Position numbers and translations under genes: made by a program
Part shown: positions 17,027-26,469 of the stretch, one piece after another
How positions within the stretch are numbered: the stretch's first letter is position 1
How the letters are laid out: each line of letters starts with the position of its first letter
Notes under the pieces: generated by a model
The model's input: the letters and a program-made list of their open reading frames with translations, nothing else
Told to the model about the DNA's origin: nothing
The model's database searches: none
Assembly: GCF_000202835.1 (NCBI RefSeq)
Contig: NC_015187.1
Span: 1 to 64,000, forward strand
Source: Acidiphilium multivorum AIU301
GTDB lineage: Bacteria > Pseudomonadota > Alphaproteobacteria > Acetobacterales > Acetobacteraceae
Reading direction: 5' to 3'
DNA length: 64,000 nt

Positions 17027-18913
17027 TCATTTGAGCGACCTCATCTTGGCACATCCGATGCCGTGGGCCGTTCCACCCCAACAGATCTCAGCGGAAATCA
17101 ACAGCGTGATGACAGATACACCGGTTTTCCACAGACGCAGCACCAGCCGCTGATCGGCGACAAGCCCGTGCGCGGCGAGAATCATCACCAGATCCGCACT
17201 CCTTCCGTCATCCCAGCGCGGCAACACCGGGATGACAGAAGGCGTTGCGTGGGGTGCGAGGAACGCAAGCGCGTTGCGGAACGTCCACGGCGCCGGTGAG
17301 CGCCAACCGAGCTGGACGAGAGCGCGCCGAAGCCCGCCGGCCGGGCCGATCCACTGGATTGTCAGCGCGCCAGAAAAGCTGCCGAGCATGCCGAGGCTGC
17401 GTGCTGGCAGGTTTTGCCATCCGCGTTGTAGCCAGTCGCGGCACGTCATCGTCGAGCTCGTGCGCCCCCCTTCATGACGCGCCAGATCGGCATGGCGGTT
17501 GAGGGCGATCGCCGGCGTACCGGCGATGGCGAGCGTGGCCGCCGTGATGGCGACGAGGCGCCAGGGGGCCACCGGTTCGACCGGGCGCGCAACATAGGCG
17601 AGGCCGAGACCGGCCGCCCACGCGAATCCGAAGCTCAGCGCGGCCAATTCGGATGAAAACCAGTCCAGCCCGAGATAGACGCGACTACCGAGCTGCAGCG
17701 CCGCGAACAGGACCGTCGCCGTTATTAGTGTCAGGCGCGCGCGTGTGCCGAGCTGGCGGCCGGCGATAACGGTCAGGATACCATAGACCGCGCATGACGT
17801 TGCAAGATCGCCGCCCGGAAACGGCATCAAGCTCCAGCCGGGCGCAATCGGCGACGGTGGCGCGCGATGCAGAGCGAGATCAAGCCCCGCTGTAAACAGG
17901 GACGCGCCGATCACCGCGGCAATGCCGTAGGCCGCACCACGCCACGCACTCTGCCGGTCGAGCCAGACGAGCGCGACTACGGCGACCGCTAGCGTGACCA
18001 CGCCGCTGCCAAGCCGCGAGAACGTCACCGCCGCTTCCATCGGGATGCCGCTTCGATAGGGCGCGAGGAAATGCAGGATCGCGTGATCGGCATAGACCAG
18101 CGGATCTCCGGCTATCAGGTCCTGCAGGATACCGAGCAAAAGCCACAGGCTACCGGCAAGGGCGCAGGCGAGGGTGATCAGGCCGGACAGTTCCGTCCTT
18201 GCCGGATCGAGGATGGAGGCCACCGCGCTCCGGATCCGCCCTTTGCCGCCGCGGGCCCAGGCAAGAGCAGGCCCGCGCCCGGTATCCAGCCAGTTGATCG
18301 CGAGGCGGAGAAGCCGTGGGACCAGCCAGAGCAGGAGCACGAGGCCAACGACTGAGCCGACGAGCAGGGCCTCGAGCCTGCCGGCCATGACGCCGAGAAT
18401 GGCCAGCGAGGCGCCGACGAGAACCCCGGCGCCGACATGTGCGGGCGCCCAGATGACAGCGGACCCGACGTCGAGCAGATAAAAGCGAAGCGGACGCATA
18501 CCGCTGACGCCGGCCACGATGGGCACCACCGCCCGCACGCCAGGCGTGAAGCGCGCAATGATCACGGCGGACCCGCCGTGGCGCTCGAAGAACGCCTGGC
18601 CTTTCGGCAAGAGCCCCGGATGCAGGTTCAGCGGCCAGAGTTCTGTCGCCCGGTCCCGGAACCGAGAGCCGAACCAGAAGGGCAGCCCGTCTCCCAGGAT
18701 GGCACCTCCCGTGGACCAGGCCACCAGTGGCCAGAAATGCAGGGCGCCCGTAGGCACGAGAGCACCTAATCCAACGATAATAGCAGTTCCGGGCACAAGT
18801 GCTCCGATGACAGGAAAAGCTTCGGCTCCGGTAAGCACAAAAGCCAGAACGTACGCGAGGAACGCGTGTGTCTTGGCCGTATGGATAATCATATCAGAGA
18901 GGTGACCCAGCAA
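17027..18913 (-). pseudogene. DedA / PAP2-like / LssY-type membrane protein, 3'-truncated by IS21
   Basis: About 604 residues are native, then the frame enters the IS21 end at 17103 (ISAEIC onwards is IS sequence). The N-terminal DedA (SNARE-associated) domain of about 200 aa has PVIGALVPGTAIIVGLGAL and FGSRFRDR, plus FFERHGGSAVIIARFTPGVRAVVP. A PAP2-like six-helix domain follows (about 240-450), then an LssY C-terminal-like domain. The PAP2 motifs are degenerate: PGGD replaces PSGH and SRVYLGLDWFSSE replaces SR-x5-H-x3-D. DedA proteins act in lipid or undecaprenyl-phosphate flipping. It lies in the arsenic island with no operon partner. Confidence 0.75.
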
Positions 18914-19345
18914 ACCTCAATAGCTCCGCTTCGGTGTTCAACGCCTAATCTCCGTCCCCGGCGGTCGCCCTGCAAGCGTGGCGGCGCGAATGATATCAGG
19001 CAGGCATGATCAGATAGGGCCGCAGATCGCAACTATGGCCATCGACTGAGCGTATGGCCCGCTTTTCACAAATCGAGACATGGGGTCGTGTTTGCCACGC
19101 GAAGCACCGTCTCCAAAGTCGGCCTCGCGAACGCAAACGATCCCGAAAAGCCGACAGGCCACGCTATCAGAAGAAAACATTTACACTTTTGGAAGGTCGG
19201 CTTCAGAGCATCCAATTAGAGCCGGGGATGACCGGGAAGGGCGCAGAGCCGTTGCAGGCCAGCGCCGCCGAATGACCGGTCTTGGGTTCGGGTTGCCTCC
19301 TCCCTATGGCTCGGTAGGGTCGATTTAGACCCACCAACACGGCAA
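18914..19345. other. Gap without a convincing gene; right edge of the arsenic/IS island
   Basis: The 432 bases between the DedA-like start and the plasmid-type CATGTTTACATG site have no recognisable gene. Short open frames (for example 19054-19275 on +) lack ribosome-binding sites and family resemblance. I looked for the missing 3' half of fic here and did not find it. Confidence 0.5.
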
Positions 19346-19357
19346 CATGTTTACATG
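19346..19357. repeat. CATGTTTACATG site (copy 5)
   Basis: Same 12-mer and same following TAATC as copy 1 at 1387, but 18 kb away and next to the backbone-type genes at 19.4 kb. It suggests that 19.35 kb onwards was once contiguous with the replication/partition backbone before the arsenic island entered. Confidence 0.5.
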
Positions 19358-19400
19358 TAATCATTTGGCTTCTGGTAGACATTAAAAATGGCCAGCTCCA

Positions 19401-19832
19401 TCAACGCCGAGGCGGCAAAACGGTGAACGCATATCGCTTCACCGGCCAGGCTTGCGCCCAGGCATGGAGTTGCAGTTGCCCGAAACGCAGCCGGTCATTG
19501 AGGAGCAGGCTGGCGCGTGAAAGCGTCATCATGAGGATGCCTGCGCCGAGCGCGAACGCGGCCAAGCGGAGCTTGTGGACCTCATAATTCAAAATGCAGG
19601 ACAGGGCCGAGAAGAAGCCCAGCCAGAACAGGAGGCGGCGGAACCAGAGCACGAACCGCACCGCGAGAATGAGCACGTCGAGCACAGCCGCCACCAGAAA
19701 GCGCAAGGCGCCCCGGAGCAGGCCGAGCAAAGCGCGGCCGAGCTGGGAGGCGAAGCCAGCCGAGCGGCCCGGCGCATCCGGGGGAGGTGGGAAGCCCTCC
19801 TCCATCCCGCTACCCATGCGCGGCCGGGGCAA
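19401..19832 (-). CDS. Small membrane protein, unknown
   Basis: Up to 143 aa; later starts at 19814 or 19805 are equally possible, as both overlap or abut the stop of the preceding gene. There is a Pro/Gly-rich N-terminus, then three hydrophobic stretches (about residues 28-52, 63-82, 88-106) separated by Arg-rich turns, and a basic C-terminus. I do not recognise the family. It follows the coiled-coil membrane protein of the left duplicated module, so it may belong to a plasmid transfer or maintenance operon. Confidence 0.5.
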   Translation of the reverse strand: MPRPRMGSGMEEGFPPPPDAPGRSAGFASQLGRALLGLLRGALRFLVAAVLDVLILAVRFVLWFRRLLFWLGFFSALSCILNYEVHKLRLAAFALGAGILMMTLSRASLLLNDRLRFGQLQLHAWAQAWPVKRYAFTVLPPRR

Positions 19833-20439
19833 CGTTCGGCGTGGTCCAAAGCCAGAGATGGCAAGCCGTGCGGCCGTCCTGATGCGCCACGTTCTTGCCG
19901 GTGCAGTCGGATTTCATCGTGTCGAGGATGGCGTTATCGCGCATGAGCTGGTGCCATTGCGCCAAGCCAGCCGGGCCTTGCGAGGCGAGGACGGATTGCT
20001 CAACGGCGCCGGCAGCATGAATCGTCCCGGCGGCCTGGCTGTACCCGGCCGCGTTGCCGCGCCAGTAGCCCAGGCCGAACCCAAGGGCGAGGATCACGAT
20101 TGCCAGCGCCGCGCAGGAGGCGAGGGTTCGCCACCATACCCACCGTGACATGGCCTTGAGGCGCTGTTCTGCCGCTTGGGCAAAGGATGCCACAAACTGA
20201 CGCGACAAATCCGCATGCGCGGCCTCGGCCTGGGCTTTCGCGGCCTTGAAGGCTTGATCGATGGTTTGCGCCAGGCCGTCCCGCGCCTGGCGCACGGCGC
20301 TGAAATCCCGATCGACATGCAGGCGGTGTTCAGCCATGGCGCGGCGTTGATCGGCGGCGATGGCAGCGGTCGAGCCCAGGAATACCCGGAGCGCCAGGAG
20401 CGTGTGAGCGGTGGGGTCATTGTCGAGCCGGGCAAGCTG

Positions 20440-22008
20440 GTCGTCTGTGAATTAAGCGACTTTGCTGTTCCGTAGGCGAAGGTCTGGAGAGGGTCTTGCG
20501 GCCGAGAGCCATGCGACGAGGGCGCAAAGAAGCCTGATCAGCCATCTGCGGAGGAGGCGTAGGTTGTGGCCGGCGCCGGCGAGGACGGCGTTGATGGCAT
20601 CACCGTCGACGCCGAGCAGGAAGTTTCTTCCGAGATGGCCATCGGTCTTCATGTGGCCGATGACGGGTTCGATGGCGGCGCGTCGGCGCAACTCGCGGCG
20701 GATGGTGGGGGTGATGCCGCGTTTCTGGCGGGATATGAAGATCTTTCTGCCCTCGGCTTCGACGCCGTGGCCGCGATAGCCGCGGTCGACATAGGCGCGG
20801 GCGACGGCAACGCCGGTGATCCGCTCGACCTGCTCGATCTGGCCGGCCAGGGTGTGGCCGTCATAGGGATTTCCCGGCCGGCTCTGCATGCCGAGAACGA
20901 ACTGACCGCCGGGTGCAGCGGCGTTGGTGGTGGCGATGGAGACCTTCACGCCGAATTCGAAGCGCGTCCTGGCCTTGCCCTTGCCGATGCACTCCACCTC
21001 GGGCGCGTGCAGGGAATAGAGCTTGTCGGCACCGCGATCGGAGCGCTTCTGGCGAAGCAGGCGATTGATCAGGCCCAGCGTTTCGGCGAACGCCGCCTTC
21101 GCCTCAGCGTTGCCTGCGATCTTGCGGGTGATGTCACGCGCCAGCCGGCCCAGCCAGGTCCGCAGCTTGCGCACGCGCGCCTCGGCCTCGCGGCGTTTGC
21201 CACCATGGTGCAGGCGCGCCGCCTCCTGCCTGGCGTAGCGCGCGACCCGGCGATAGGACTGGCGCAGCGTGATGCCGTGCCGGCGCGCCATCCGCGCCAG
21301 CGTCTCGATGCCGCTGTGCAGCAGCTTGCTGTCGGTCGGATGCGTCACGGCCTTTGGCTGGACCGTGGTATCGATGGTGACCCGCTCGTAGTGCGTCTCC
21401 GCCACGGCCCCACCCCGCTCTGCAGCCACCAGCGTCTCGGCGAGCAGGGCCTCCATCCGCTCCGCCCCGATCCGCTTGCGCCAGCGCGTCATCGAGGATC
21501 GATCGAGCGGCAGCGTGTGCTGGAAATGCGTCTCGCCGCAGAATGCCTGGACATACGGACTGTCGAGATAGCGCGCGCAGATCGCTTCGTCGGACAGCCC
21601 ATCCATGTGCTTGAGAAGATGCAGCGCCACCATCAGGCGGGTCGGCAGCGCGGGACGTCCGGCCGCCTCGGCGTAGAGTGCGCCAAAGCGTTCCTCGAAA
21701 ACCCGCCAGTCGATCAGCCGGGCCAGCCGCACCAGGGGATGCCGCTGGTCGATGATGTTCTCCAGCCGCGAGCGGAACAGTTCGAGATCATCCTGCGAGG
21801 CACTCAGCTTCGGCGGCATTCTTTCCTCCACGCCAAACACATGATGTTCGGCATCAACGGGAGAGAATCACGATCGCGACCACCGCGCAACGCTCCAACG
21901 GTTTTGCAAGGTTTTCCCACTCAGGTCTCCCAGACCTTGCAAATCCCGATACTACCCGATCCTAAAAAATCATGAATATATCAACAAAGTTCGATTTTTC
22001 ACAGGTGA
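20440..22008 (-). mobile_element. IS5-like insertion sequence (about 1.57 kb)
   Basis: Comparison with the uninterrupted copy at 26.4 kb places the ends exactly: CAAGCTG occurs at 20433-20439 and again at 22009-22015, and only once in the intact copy. The ends carry short imperfect inverted repeats (CTGTGAA near each end). A single transposase gene fills most of it; 21841-22008 is AT-rich end sequence. Confidence 0.85.
20452..21840 (-). CDS. IS5/IS1182-type transposase
   Basis: 462 aa DDE transposase. The N-terminal DUF772-like domain includes LPTRLMVALHLLKHMDGLSDEAI and PYVQAFCGETHFQ. Catalytic residues are in VTIDTTVQPKAVTHPTD (first Asp), YVDRGYRG (second Asp) and RRAAIEPVIGHMKTDGHLGR (Glu). 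Within the broad IS5 group I cannot name the subgroup. The frame is intact. Confidence 0.88.
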   Translation of the reverse strand: MFGVEERMPPKLSASQDDLELFRSRLENIIDQRHPLVRLARLIDWRVFEERFGALYAEAAGRPALPTRLMVALHLLKHMDGLSDEAICARYLDSPYVQAFCGETHFQHTLPLDRSSMTRWRKRIGAERMEALLAETLVAAERGGAVAETHYERVTIDTTVQPKAVTHPTDSKLLHSGIETLARMARRHGITLRQSYRRVARYARQEAARLHHGGKRREAEARVRKLRTWLGRLARDITRKIAGNAEAKAAFAETLGLINRLLRQKRSDRGADKLYSLHAPEVECIGKGKARTRFEFGVKVSIATTNAAAPGGQFVLGMQSRPGNPYDGHTLAGQIEQVERITGVAVARAYVDRGYRGHGVEAEGRKIFISRQKRGITPTIRRELRRRAAIEPVIGHMKTDGHLGRNFLLGVDGDAINAVLAGAGHNLRLLRRWLIRLLCALVAWLSAARPSPDLRLRNSKVA

Positions 22009-22086
22009 CAAGCTGTTCGGCCCGATCCAGCTCCGCTTGCGCGGCGCGGATCGCGGCCTCTGTCTCGCTCTGATCGACAGCCTCGC

Positions 22087-22644
22087 TCATGGCATCCACG
22101 ATTTCACGCCGGCGAATTGCTCATCCATCGCCTTGAGCCAGTGGCCCACCCGCGAGCGGTTGAACACCCCGAGCGGCGGTTCTGTCTGACCGTCCCGTGC
22201 CGCGACGAAACTCGCGGTGCGGGCCTCGACCGCCTCGGCAGCGTGCAGGCGCGGCATCCAGAGGGTGAGTGCCCCGTCTGCTGTTTCATCGCGATAGACG
22301 TTCGAGGAGGTCACGCGCCCGAATGCCTGGTCACGCGATTGTCCGGCCAGAGCCATACCTTCATTGAGCACGAAGGCTCGTGCGCGGGGCTTAAAGCCCA
22401 AAGCGCCGAGCGTGGCGGCTGGGGTTAAATCCTCGGGATGCGGGCCGGCGAGGTAGAACATCACCACCGCCATGCCCGCATCCTCAATCATTGCATCGAA
22501 GCCGGGCATTTCTCCGGCTATGGTGCGCAGGATCGTATCGCCACCCCCCAGATCGATGATGGCGGTTTGTTTTTCGGCGATGGCGAACTCCATGAAATCT
22601 TGCAGCCAGTCGCGAACGGCGGCCTGATTGAAGGTGTCCGGCCA
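22087..22644 (-). pseudogene. ParA-like ATPase (left copy), 5'-truncated
   Basis: Encodes only the C-terminal about 185 residues of the protein intact at 26466-27359. The Walker A loop and first 110 residues are missing because homology ends at 22644. An internal ATG at 22593 exists, but a product without the P-loop could not bind ATP. The replaced upstream sequence leads into a HigBA pair, so that insertion or deletion probably removed the 5' end. Confidence 0.8.
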
Positions 22645-22699
22645 ATAGTATCGAGTTTTGAGCAGGGCAGGGTAAACCGGGCTTGCAGCAATATAGCTA

Positions 22700-22717
22700 A
22701 TACGCTATATAGCGTAT
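22700..22717. promoter_or_regulatory. Perfect palindrome at the second higBA start
   Basis: ATACGCTATATAGCGTAT is a perfect 18-bp palindrome ending one base before the toxin ATG, in a TATA-rich promoter context. It is the likely antitoxin operator and would overlap the -10 region or the transcription start. Confidence 0.55.
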
Positions 22718-23041
22718 ATGAGATGGTCGGTTGAGACTCTGGATGTCGTGGATGATGAGATCATGGAGTTGCCGCCGAAGTTGCAAGCCCGGTTGCTACG
22801 GCTGTTCGAGATGGTTGAAAGCCTCGGATTGGACCAGCTTCATGAGCCGCATGTCAAACATTTAGATGGGAAGCTTTGGGAGCTTCGAGCAAAGGCAGCG
22901 GAAGGAATAGCGCGGGGCATCTATGTAGCGGTGACAGGGCGACGAGTGGTCGTCTTGCATGTCTTTGTCAAGAAGTCACAGAAAACCCCAAGGCGGGCAT
23001 TGGAGCTTGCACAAGAGAGAATGAAAGAGGTGAAGCCATGA
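22718..23041 (+). CDS. higB: HigB/RelE-type toxin (Gp49 family)
   Basis: 107 aa, full family length. DDEIMELPPKLQARLLRLFE at the N-terminus, KHLDGKLWELRAKAAEGIARGIYV in the core, and VVVLHVFVKKSQKTPRRALELAQERM at the C-terminus are typical of Gp49-like HigB ribosome-dependent mRNA interferases. The stop overlaps the antitoxin ATG (ATGA). It probably reads from a promoter inside the palindrome at 22700-22717. Compared with the first higB (1717) it is intact. Confidence 0.85.
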   Translation: MRWSVETLDVVDDEIMELPPKLQARLLRLFEMVESLGLDQLHEPHVKHLDGKLWELRAKAAEGIARGIYVAVTGRRVVVLHVFVKKSQKTPRRALELAQERMKEVKP

Positions 23042-23310
23042 CAAAACTTGGCGAGTTGAAGAAAAAGCTAATGGAAAACCCCGAGTTTCGGGTAGAATAT
23101 GCACAGGCGGATGCAGATTATAGGCTGATCGAGGAGATGATCCGCGTGCGGATGGAAGCTAAGCTGACGCAATCCGAATTGGCACTGAAGATTGGAACCA
23201 CACAGTCTGCCATTGCCAGATTAGAAGGCGGTAAAGTGTCACCATCCGTTTCGACGCTGCGTCGCTATGCGGAAGCAACGGGGCATCAACTGAAAGTCTC
23301 GTTTGTTTAA
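23038..23310 (+). CDS. higA: XRE-family antitoxin (HigA-like)
   Basis: 90 aa. The helix-turn-helix is in the C-terminal half: KLTQSELALKIGTTQSAIARLEGGKVSPSVSTLRRYAEATG, a classical Cro/C1 fold. The N-terminal half (KKLMENPEFRVEYAQADADYRLI) is the usual toxin-contact region in these short antitoxins. It is translationally coupled to the toxin by a 4-base overlap. Confidence 0.85.
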   Translation: MTKLGELKKKLMENPEFRVEYAQADADYRLIEEMIRVRMEAKLTQSELALKIGTTQSAIARLEGGKVSPSVSTLRRYAEATGHQLKVSFV

Positions 23311-23399
23311 GTTTACGCAGAGGAAGCGGGTGTCCAGCTGATTGGGCATTTGGCCGCTATACGAGCCTGGGCAAATCGTCAAGCTCGCAACACGGGTCG

Positions 23400-25712
23400 T
23401 CACCCGGCGTGGCTGAATCCCCTGCGCTCCACCCGCACGGCAAGATGTTTCAAAAGATCGAGCAGCAGCGTGAACACGGCCGCGCTGATCATGATTGTGC
23501 CCAGAATCTTCCACCCAAGCGGTGCCATCAAGATACCCATCCCCGCAACCAGCAGGCTGAACCCAACCATGGCGAGCGTGGCGACGCTCAGCCAGAGGCT
23601 GGGCGTCGAGGACCAGAACCAGCGCTCCTCGCGGATGACATAAACGCTGGCCTGGATTGCCAGCATGAGGGTGAGGAAAGAGAGCGAGCGGATTTGCGGC
23701 AGTGGCAGATGCCAGATCACGCGCCCGGCCAGAAGCATCAACGCCGCATAGCCGAGCGTGGCCAAACCATAAACCCCGCCTTCGGTGATGATCCGGCCGA
23801 TGCGCCAGCGCCGGGGATGAGAAGAGGGCAAGGCGCGATCCGTTGTAATCGCCATGGTCAGGAAATCATTGACGATCAGCAGCAAAACCATCAGCAGCGG
23901 CGTTAGAACCGCATGTCCGGTCATCACCAATCCGAGCGCCAGATAAAGAACGAAGGCGATTTTGCGGACCACCATCGACAGCGTGTAAGTGCGGATGCGC
24001 TGAAACGCCGCCCTGCCCTCGCGGATGGCATCCAGTATGCCGGCCAGCCCGGGTGAGGTGAGCACCAGCCCTGCCGCCGCCTTGGCGACATCGGTGGCCG
24101 TTGAAACGGCAATGCCCATCTGCGCCTGACGCAGCGCCGGGGCGTCGTTGGTGCCGTCGCCGCACATGCCGACGACATGGCCGCCGTGCTGGAACAGCTT
24201 TACCAGGCGGAATTTCTGCTCCGGAAACACGCCGGCGAACACGCCGTAATCACCTGGCGCGGCCAATGTTTCGAGCGTTGCAGAATCGCAAATATCGCCC
24301 GTGATGCCAACGGATTTGGCAATCACCCTGGCCGTCTCCGGCGCGTCGCCCGTGACCATGACCACACGCACGCCAAGCTCCTGCAAGGCTGTGATGAGGC
24401 TGGCCGCATCCTCGCGCGGCGGGTCGGCAAGGCCGAGTAATCCGAGCAGGACAGTGGCGGCGCCAACGGTCCGGGTGACGGCAAGCACCCGGCAGCCGGC
24501 CTCGGCCAGATGCTGCCGTGCAACTTCCTGCTCAGCGGAAAGCGGGACTTGGAGCAACGCGCCAAGCGCCCCTTTACGGAGCAGGCTGCCATCCGCTAGC
24601 CGCGCTTGCGCATATTTGCACGCTGGATCGAAAGGCGTGAAGCCCGTGGCTTCAGGCACTGCCACGCCGCGTAACCGGGCGGCATTGATAATCACCTGAT
24701 CAACCGGATCGCCGCCCTCCGACGAAGCGGCAGCCGCGGCGGCCAGCACGGCGTTTTCAGCCATGCCGTCAAAGCCGATGATCGTTTCAATCGACAGCGC
24801 ATTCTGCGTTAATGTTCCGGTTTTGTCCGAGCAGAGTAGGCTCATCGTCGCCGCCTCGTTGATCGCGGCGAGCCTTGTGGGCAGCACCGCGCCGCGCACC
24901 AGCCGCCGGGCCGAAAGCGCCGCGGCCAGGGTAAAGGTGGAAGGCAGGGCAACGGGGATGGAAGCAAGCAGGGCGGTCAGCAGCAAGGGCACGGTTTCGG
25001 CGAAGCTCCGGCCAATCGCATGGGCATAGGCGAGCATCGCCAGCACCACGGCACCGTTGACCACGGCCAGATCCCGCACCACCGCCAGAACCGCGCGCTG
25101 CTCGCTGCTGACACCGTGAGCATCCTGCACCAAGGAAGCTGTTTTGCCGAAATAGGTGCGCGCGCCGGTGGCCACCACGATGCCGGTGGCCTCGCCCTGG
25201 CGGATCATCGCGCCGGCATAGGCCAGATCGCCCGGTTTGCGCTCAACCGGCAGGGATTCACCCGTCAGCATCGATTGGTCCGCCAGCACGTTGCCTGCGG
25301 CGATTTTAATATCGGCGGGCACCACCGCGCCAAGCGCCAGTTTTACCAGATCGCCGGGCACCAGCTGAGATGCACCGAGGCGCATCCAGCGTCCATCGCG
25401 CCGGACCGAGGCCATCACCGCCAGTGTCCGCCGGAGCGCCTTGACCGCCGCCTTGGCGCGGGCTTCCTGGGTCAGCCCCAGAATGGCGTTGAAAATCAGC
25501 AATACGGAAATAATGACAGCCTGCAGCCCGTGACCGAGAAACACTTCCAGCAGGATTGTGGCTTCGAGCATCCAAGGCAAAGGCGCCCATAATTTGGCTG
25601 CCAGCGCATGCGGCCAGCTCTCGGATTTATCCGCAACCTCGTTCGTACCAAATTGCCGCAAGAGCCTCTCGGCCTCGGCAGACGGCAAACCCTGCTCAAT
25701 GTCCGCGCTCAT
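23400..25712 (-). CDS. Plasma-membrane-type proton-pumping P-type ATPase (P3A)
   Basis: 770 aa. Actuator loop DQSMLTGESLPVERKPGD, phosphorylation site SDKTGTLTQNALS (Asp at about 295), MVTGDAPETARVIAKSVGI and the hinge GDGTNDAPALRQAQMGIAV are all present. Short N-terminal region and about ten membrane helices. NDFLTMAITTDRA in the membrane domain is characteristic of P3A H+-ATPases, and the soft-metal CPx motif and heavy-metal-binding domains are absent. It would export protons at the cost of ATP, plausible for pH homeostasis in an acidophile. It stands alone between the two copies of the duplicated module. Confidence 0.85.
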   Translation of the reverse strand: MSADIEQGLPSAEAERLLRQFGTNEVADKSESWPHALAAKLWAPLPWMLEATILLEVFLGHGLQAVIISVLLIFNAILGLTQEARAKAAVKALRRTLAVMASVRRDGRWMRLGASQLVPGDLVKLALGAVVPADIKIAAGNVLADQSMLTGESLPVERKPGDLAYAGAMIRQGEATGIVVATGARTYFGKTASLVQDAHGVSSEQRAVLAVVRDLAVVNGAVVLAMLAYAHAIGRSFAETVPLLLTALLASIPVALPSTFTLAAALSARRLVRGAVLPTRLAAINEAATMSLLCSDKTGTLTQNALSIETIIGFDGMAENAVLAAAAAASSEGGDPVDQVIINAARLRGVAVPEATGFTPFDPACKYAQARLADGSLLRKGALGALLQVPLSAEQEVARQHLAEAGCRVLAVTRTVGAATVLLGLLGLADPPREDAASLITALQELGVRVVMVTGDAPETARVIAKSVGITGDICDSATLETLAAPGDYGVFAGVFPEQKFRLVKLFQHGGHVVGMCGDGTNDAPALRQAQMGIAVSTATDVAKAAAGLVLTSPGLAGILDAIREGRAAFQRIRTYTLSMVVRKIAFVLYLALGLVMTGHAVLTPLLMVLLLIVNDFLTMAITTDRALPSSHPRRWRIGRIITEGGVYGLATLGYAALMLLAGRVIWHLPLPQIRSLSFLTLMLAIQASVYVIREERWFWSSTPSLWLSVATLAMVGFSLLVAGMGILMAPLGWKILGTIMISAAVFTLLLDLLKHLAVRVERRGFSHAG

Positions 25713-25740
25713 ACCGGCATCCGTTGGGTCTATACCCTGC

Positions 25741-26469
25741 TCATTGTCTCGCTTTCATGTGCATGGCCGCAATAGCGGCCGGTGCGACATTCGGCGTTGT
25801 CCATAGCCATAGATGGCAAGCCGTGCGGCCGTCCTGATGCGCCACGTTCTTGCTGGTGCAATCGGATTTCATCGTGTCGAGGATGGCGTTATCGCGCATG
25901 AGCTGGTGCCATTGCGCCAAGCCAGCCGGACCTTGCGAGGCAAGGACGGATTGCTCAACGGCCCCGGTAGCGTGAATCGTCCCGGCGGCCTGGCTGTACC
26001 CGGCCGCGTTGCCGCGCCAGTAGCCCAAGCCGAAGCCCAAGGCGAGGATCACGATTGCCAGCGCCGCGCAGGAGGCGAGGGTTCGCCACCATACCCACCG
26101 TGACATGGCCTTGAGGCGCTGTTCAGCCGCTTGGGCAAAGGAGGCTACGAACTGACGCGACAAATCCGCATGCGCGGCCTCTGCCTGGGCTTTCGCGGCC
26201 TTGAAGGCTTGATCGATGGTTTGCGCCAGGCCGTCCCGCGCCTGGCGCACGGCGCTGAAATCCCGATCGACATGCAAGCGGTGTTCAGCCATGGCGCGGC
26301 GCTGATCGGCGGCAATGGCGGCGGTCGAGCCCAGGAACACCCGGAGCGCGAGGAGCGTTTGAGCGGTGGGGTCGTTGTCGAGCCGGGCAAGCTGTTCGGC
26401 CCGATCCAGCTCCGCTTGCGCGGCGCGGATCGCGGCCTCTGTCTCGCTCTGATCGACAGCCTCGCTCAT
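25741..26469 (-). CDS. Coiled-coil membrane protein of the ParA-like module (right copy)
   Basis: About 242 aa from ATG 26469, which overlaps the stop of the ParA-like gene as ATGA; a GTG nine bases upstream is possible. Residues 1-130 are alpha-helical and charged (coiled coil). A single membrane helix follows (TLASCAALAIVILALGFGLGYW, given in part), then a periplasmic-type C-terminal domain with two Cys residues (MKSDCTSKNV and GRTACHLWLW). I do not recognise the family. The coupling suggests the two products act together, for example membrane tethering of the ATPase. Confidence 0.65.
   Translation of the reverse strand: MSEAVDQSETEAAIRAAQAELDRAEQLARLDNDPTAQTLLALRVFLGSTAAIAADQRRAMAEHRLHVDRDFSAVRQARDGLAQTIDQAFKAAKAQAEAAHADLSRQFVASFAQAAEQRLKAMSRWVWWRTLASCAALAIVILALGFGLGYWRGNAAGYSQAAGTIHATGAVEQSVLASQGPAGLAQWHQLMRDNAILDTMKSDCTSKNVAHQDGRTACHLWLWTTPNVAPAAIAAMHMKARQ

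Larger units (their letters stand above)
13299..17103 (-). mobile_element. IS21-family element, probably carrying a nested IS110-family element
   Basis: A 22-bp end, TGTTGATTTCCGCTGAGATC plus TG at 13299-13320, recurs in inverse orientation at 17082-17103. Inside the left end GATCTGACCC and GATTTGACCC are iterated, as in IS21-family multiple terminal repeats. istB and istA fill 13372-15694, and an IS110-type gene lies between istA and the right end. The simplest reading is IS110 inserted into the IS21 right end. No target duplication is visible (TTCTTGGA against GCGTGATG), so flanking rearrangement is likely. The right boundary is inferred. Confidence 0.6.
19810..22090 (-). pseudogene. Coiled-coil membrane protein (left copy), split by an IS5-like element
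   Basis: The two parts, 22090-22016 and 20439-19810, together match the intact gene at 25741-26469 at about 95% by eye. The insertion falls within the N-terminal coiled coil (after about residue 25). The fragment 19810-20337 keeps an internal ATG and encodes the coiled coil, the membrane helix and the C-terminal domain, but ends in a different tail (APAAHG against APAAIAAMHMKARQ). Confidence 0.75.
19813..22644. repeat. Left copy of a duplicated two-gene segment (IS-interrupted)
   Basis: Bases 19813-20439 and 22016-22644 align nearly base for base with about 25770-27022 in the same orientation. Differences are scattered substitutions, some synonymous, so the duplication is not brand new. The match stops abruptly at GTGTCCGGCC near 22643. 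Confidence 0.85.

Noticed and set aside
19054-19275. Small plus-strand frame tested as the missing Fic C-terminus
   Set aside because: No HxFx(D/E)GNGR motif or other Fic similarity, and no ribosome-binding site.
20566-21975. 469-codon plus-strand frame opposite the IS5-like transposase
   Set aside because: Low-complexity Ala/Asp/Gly product typical of antisense frames; transposase motifs on the minus strand are decisive.
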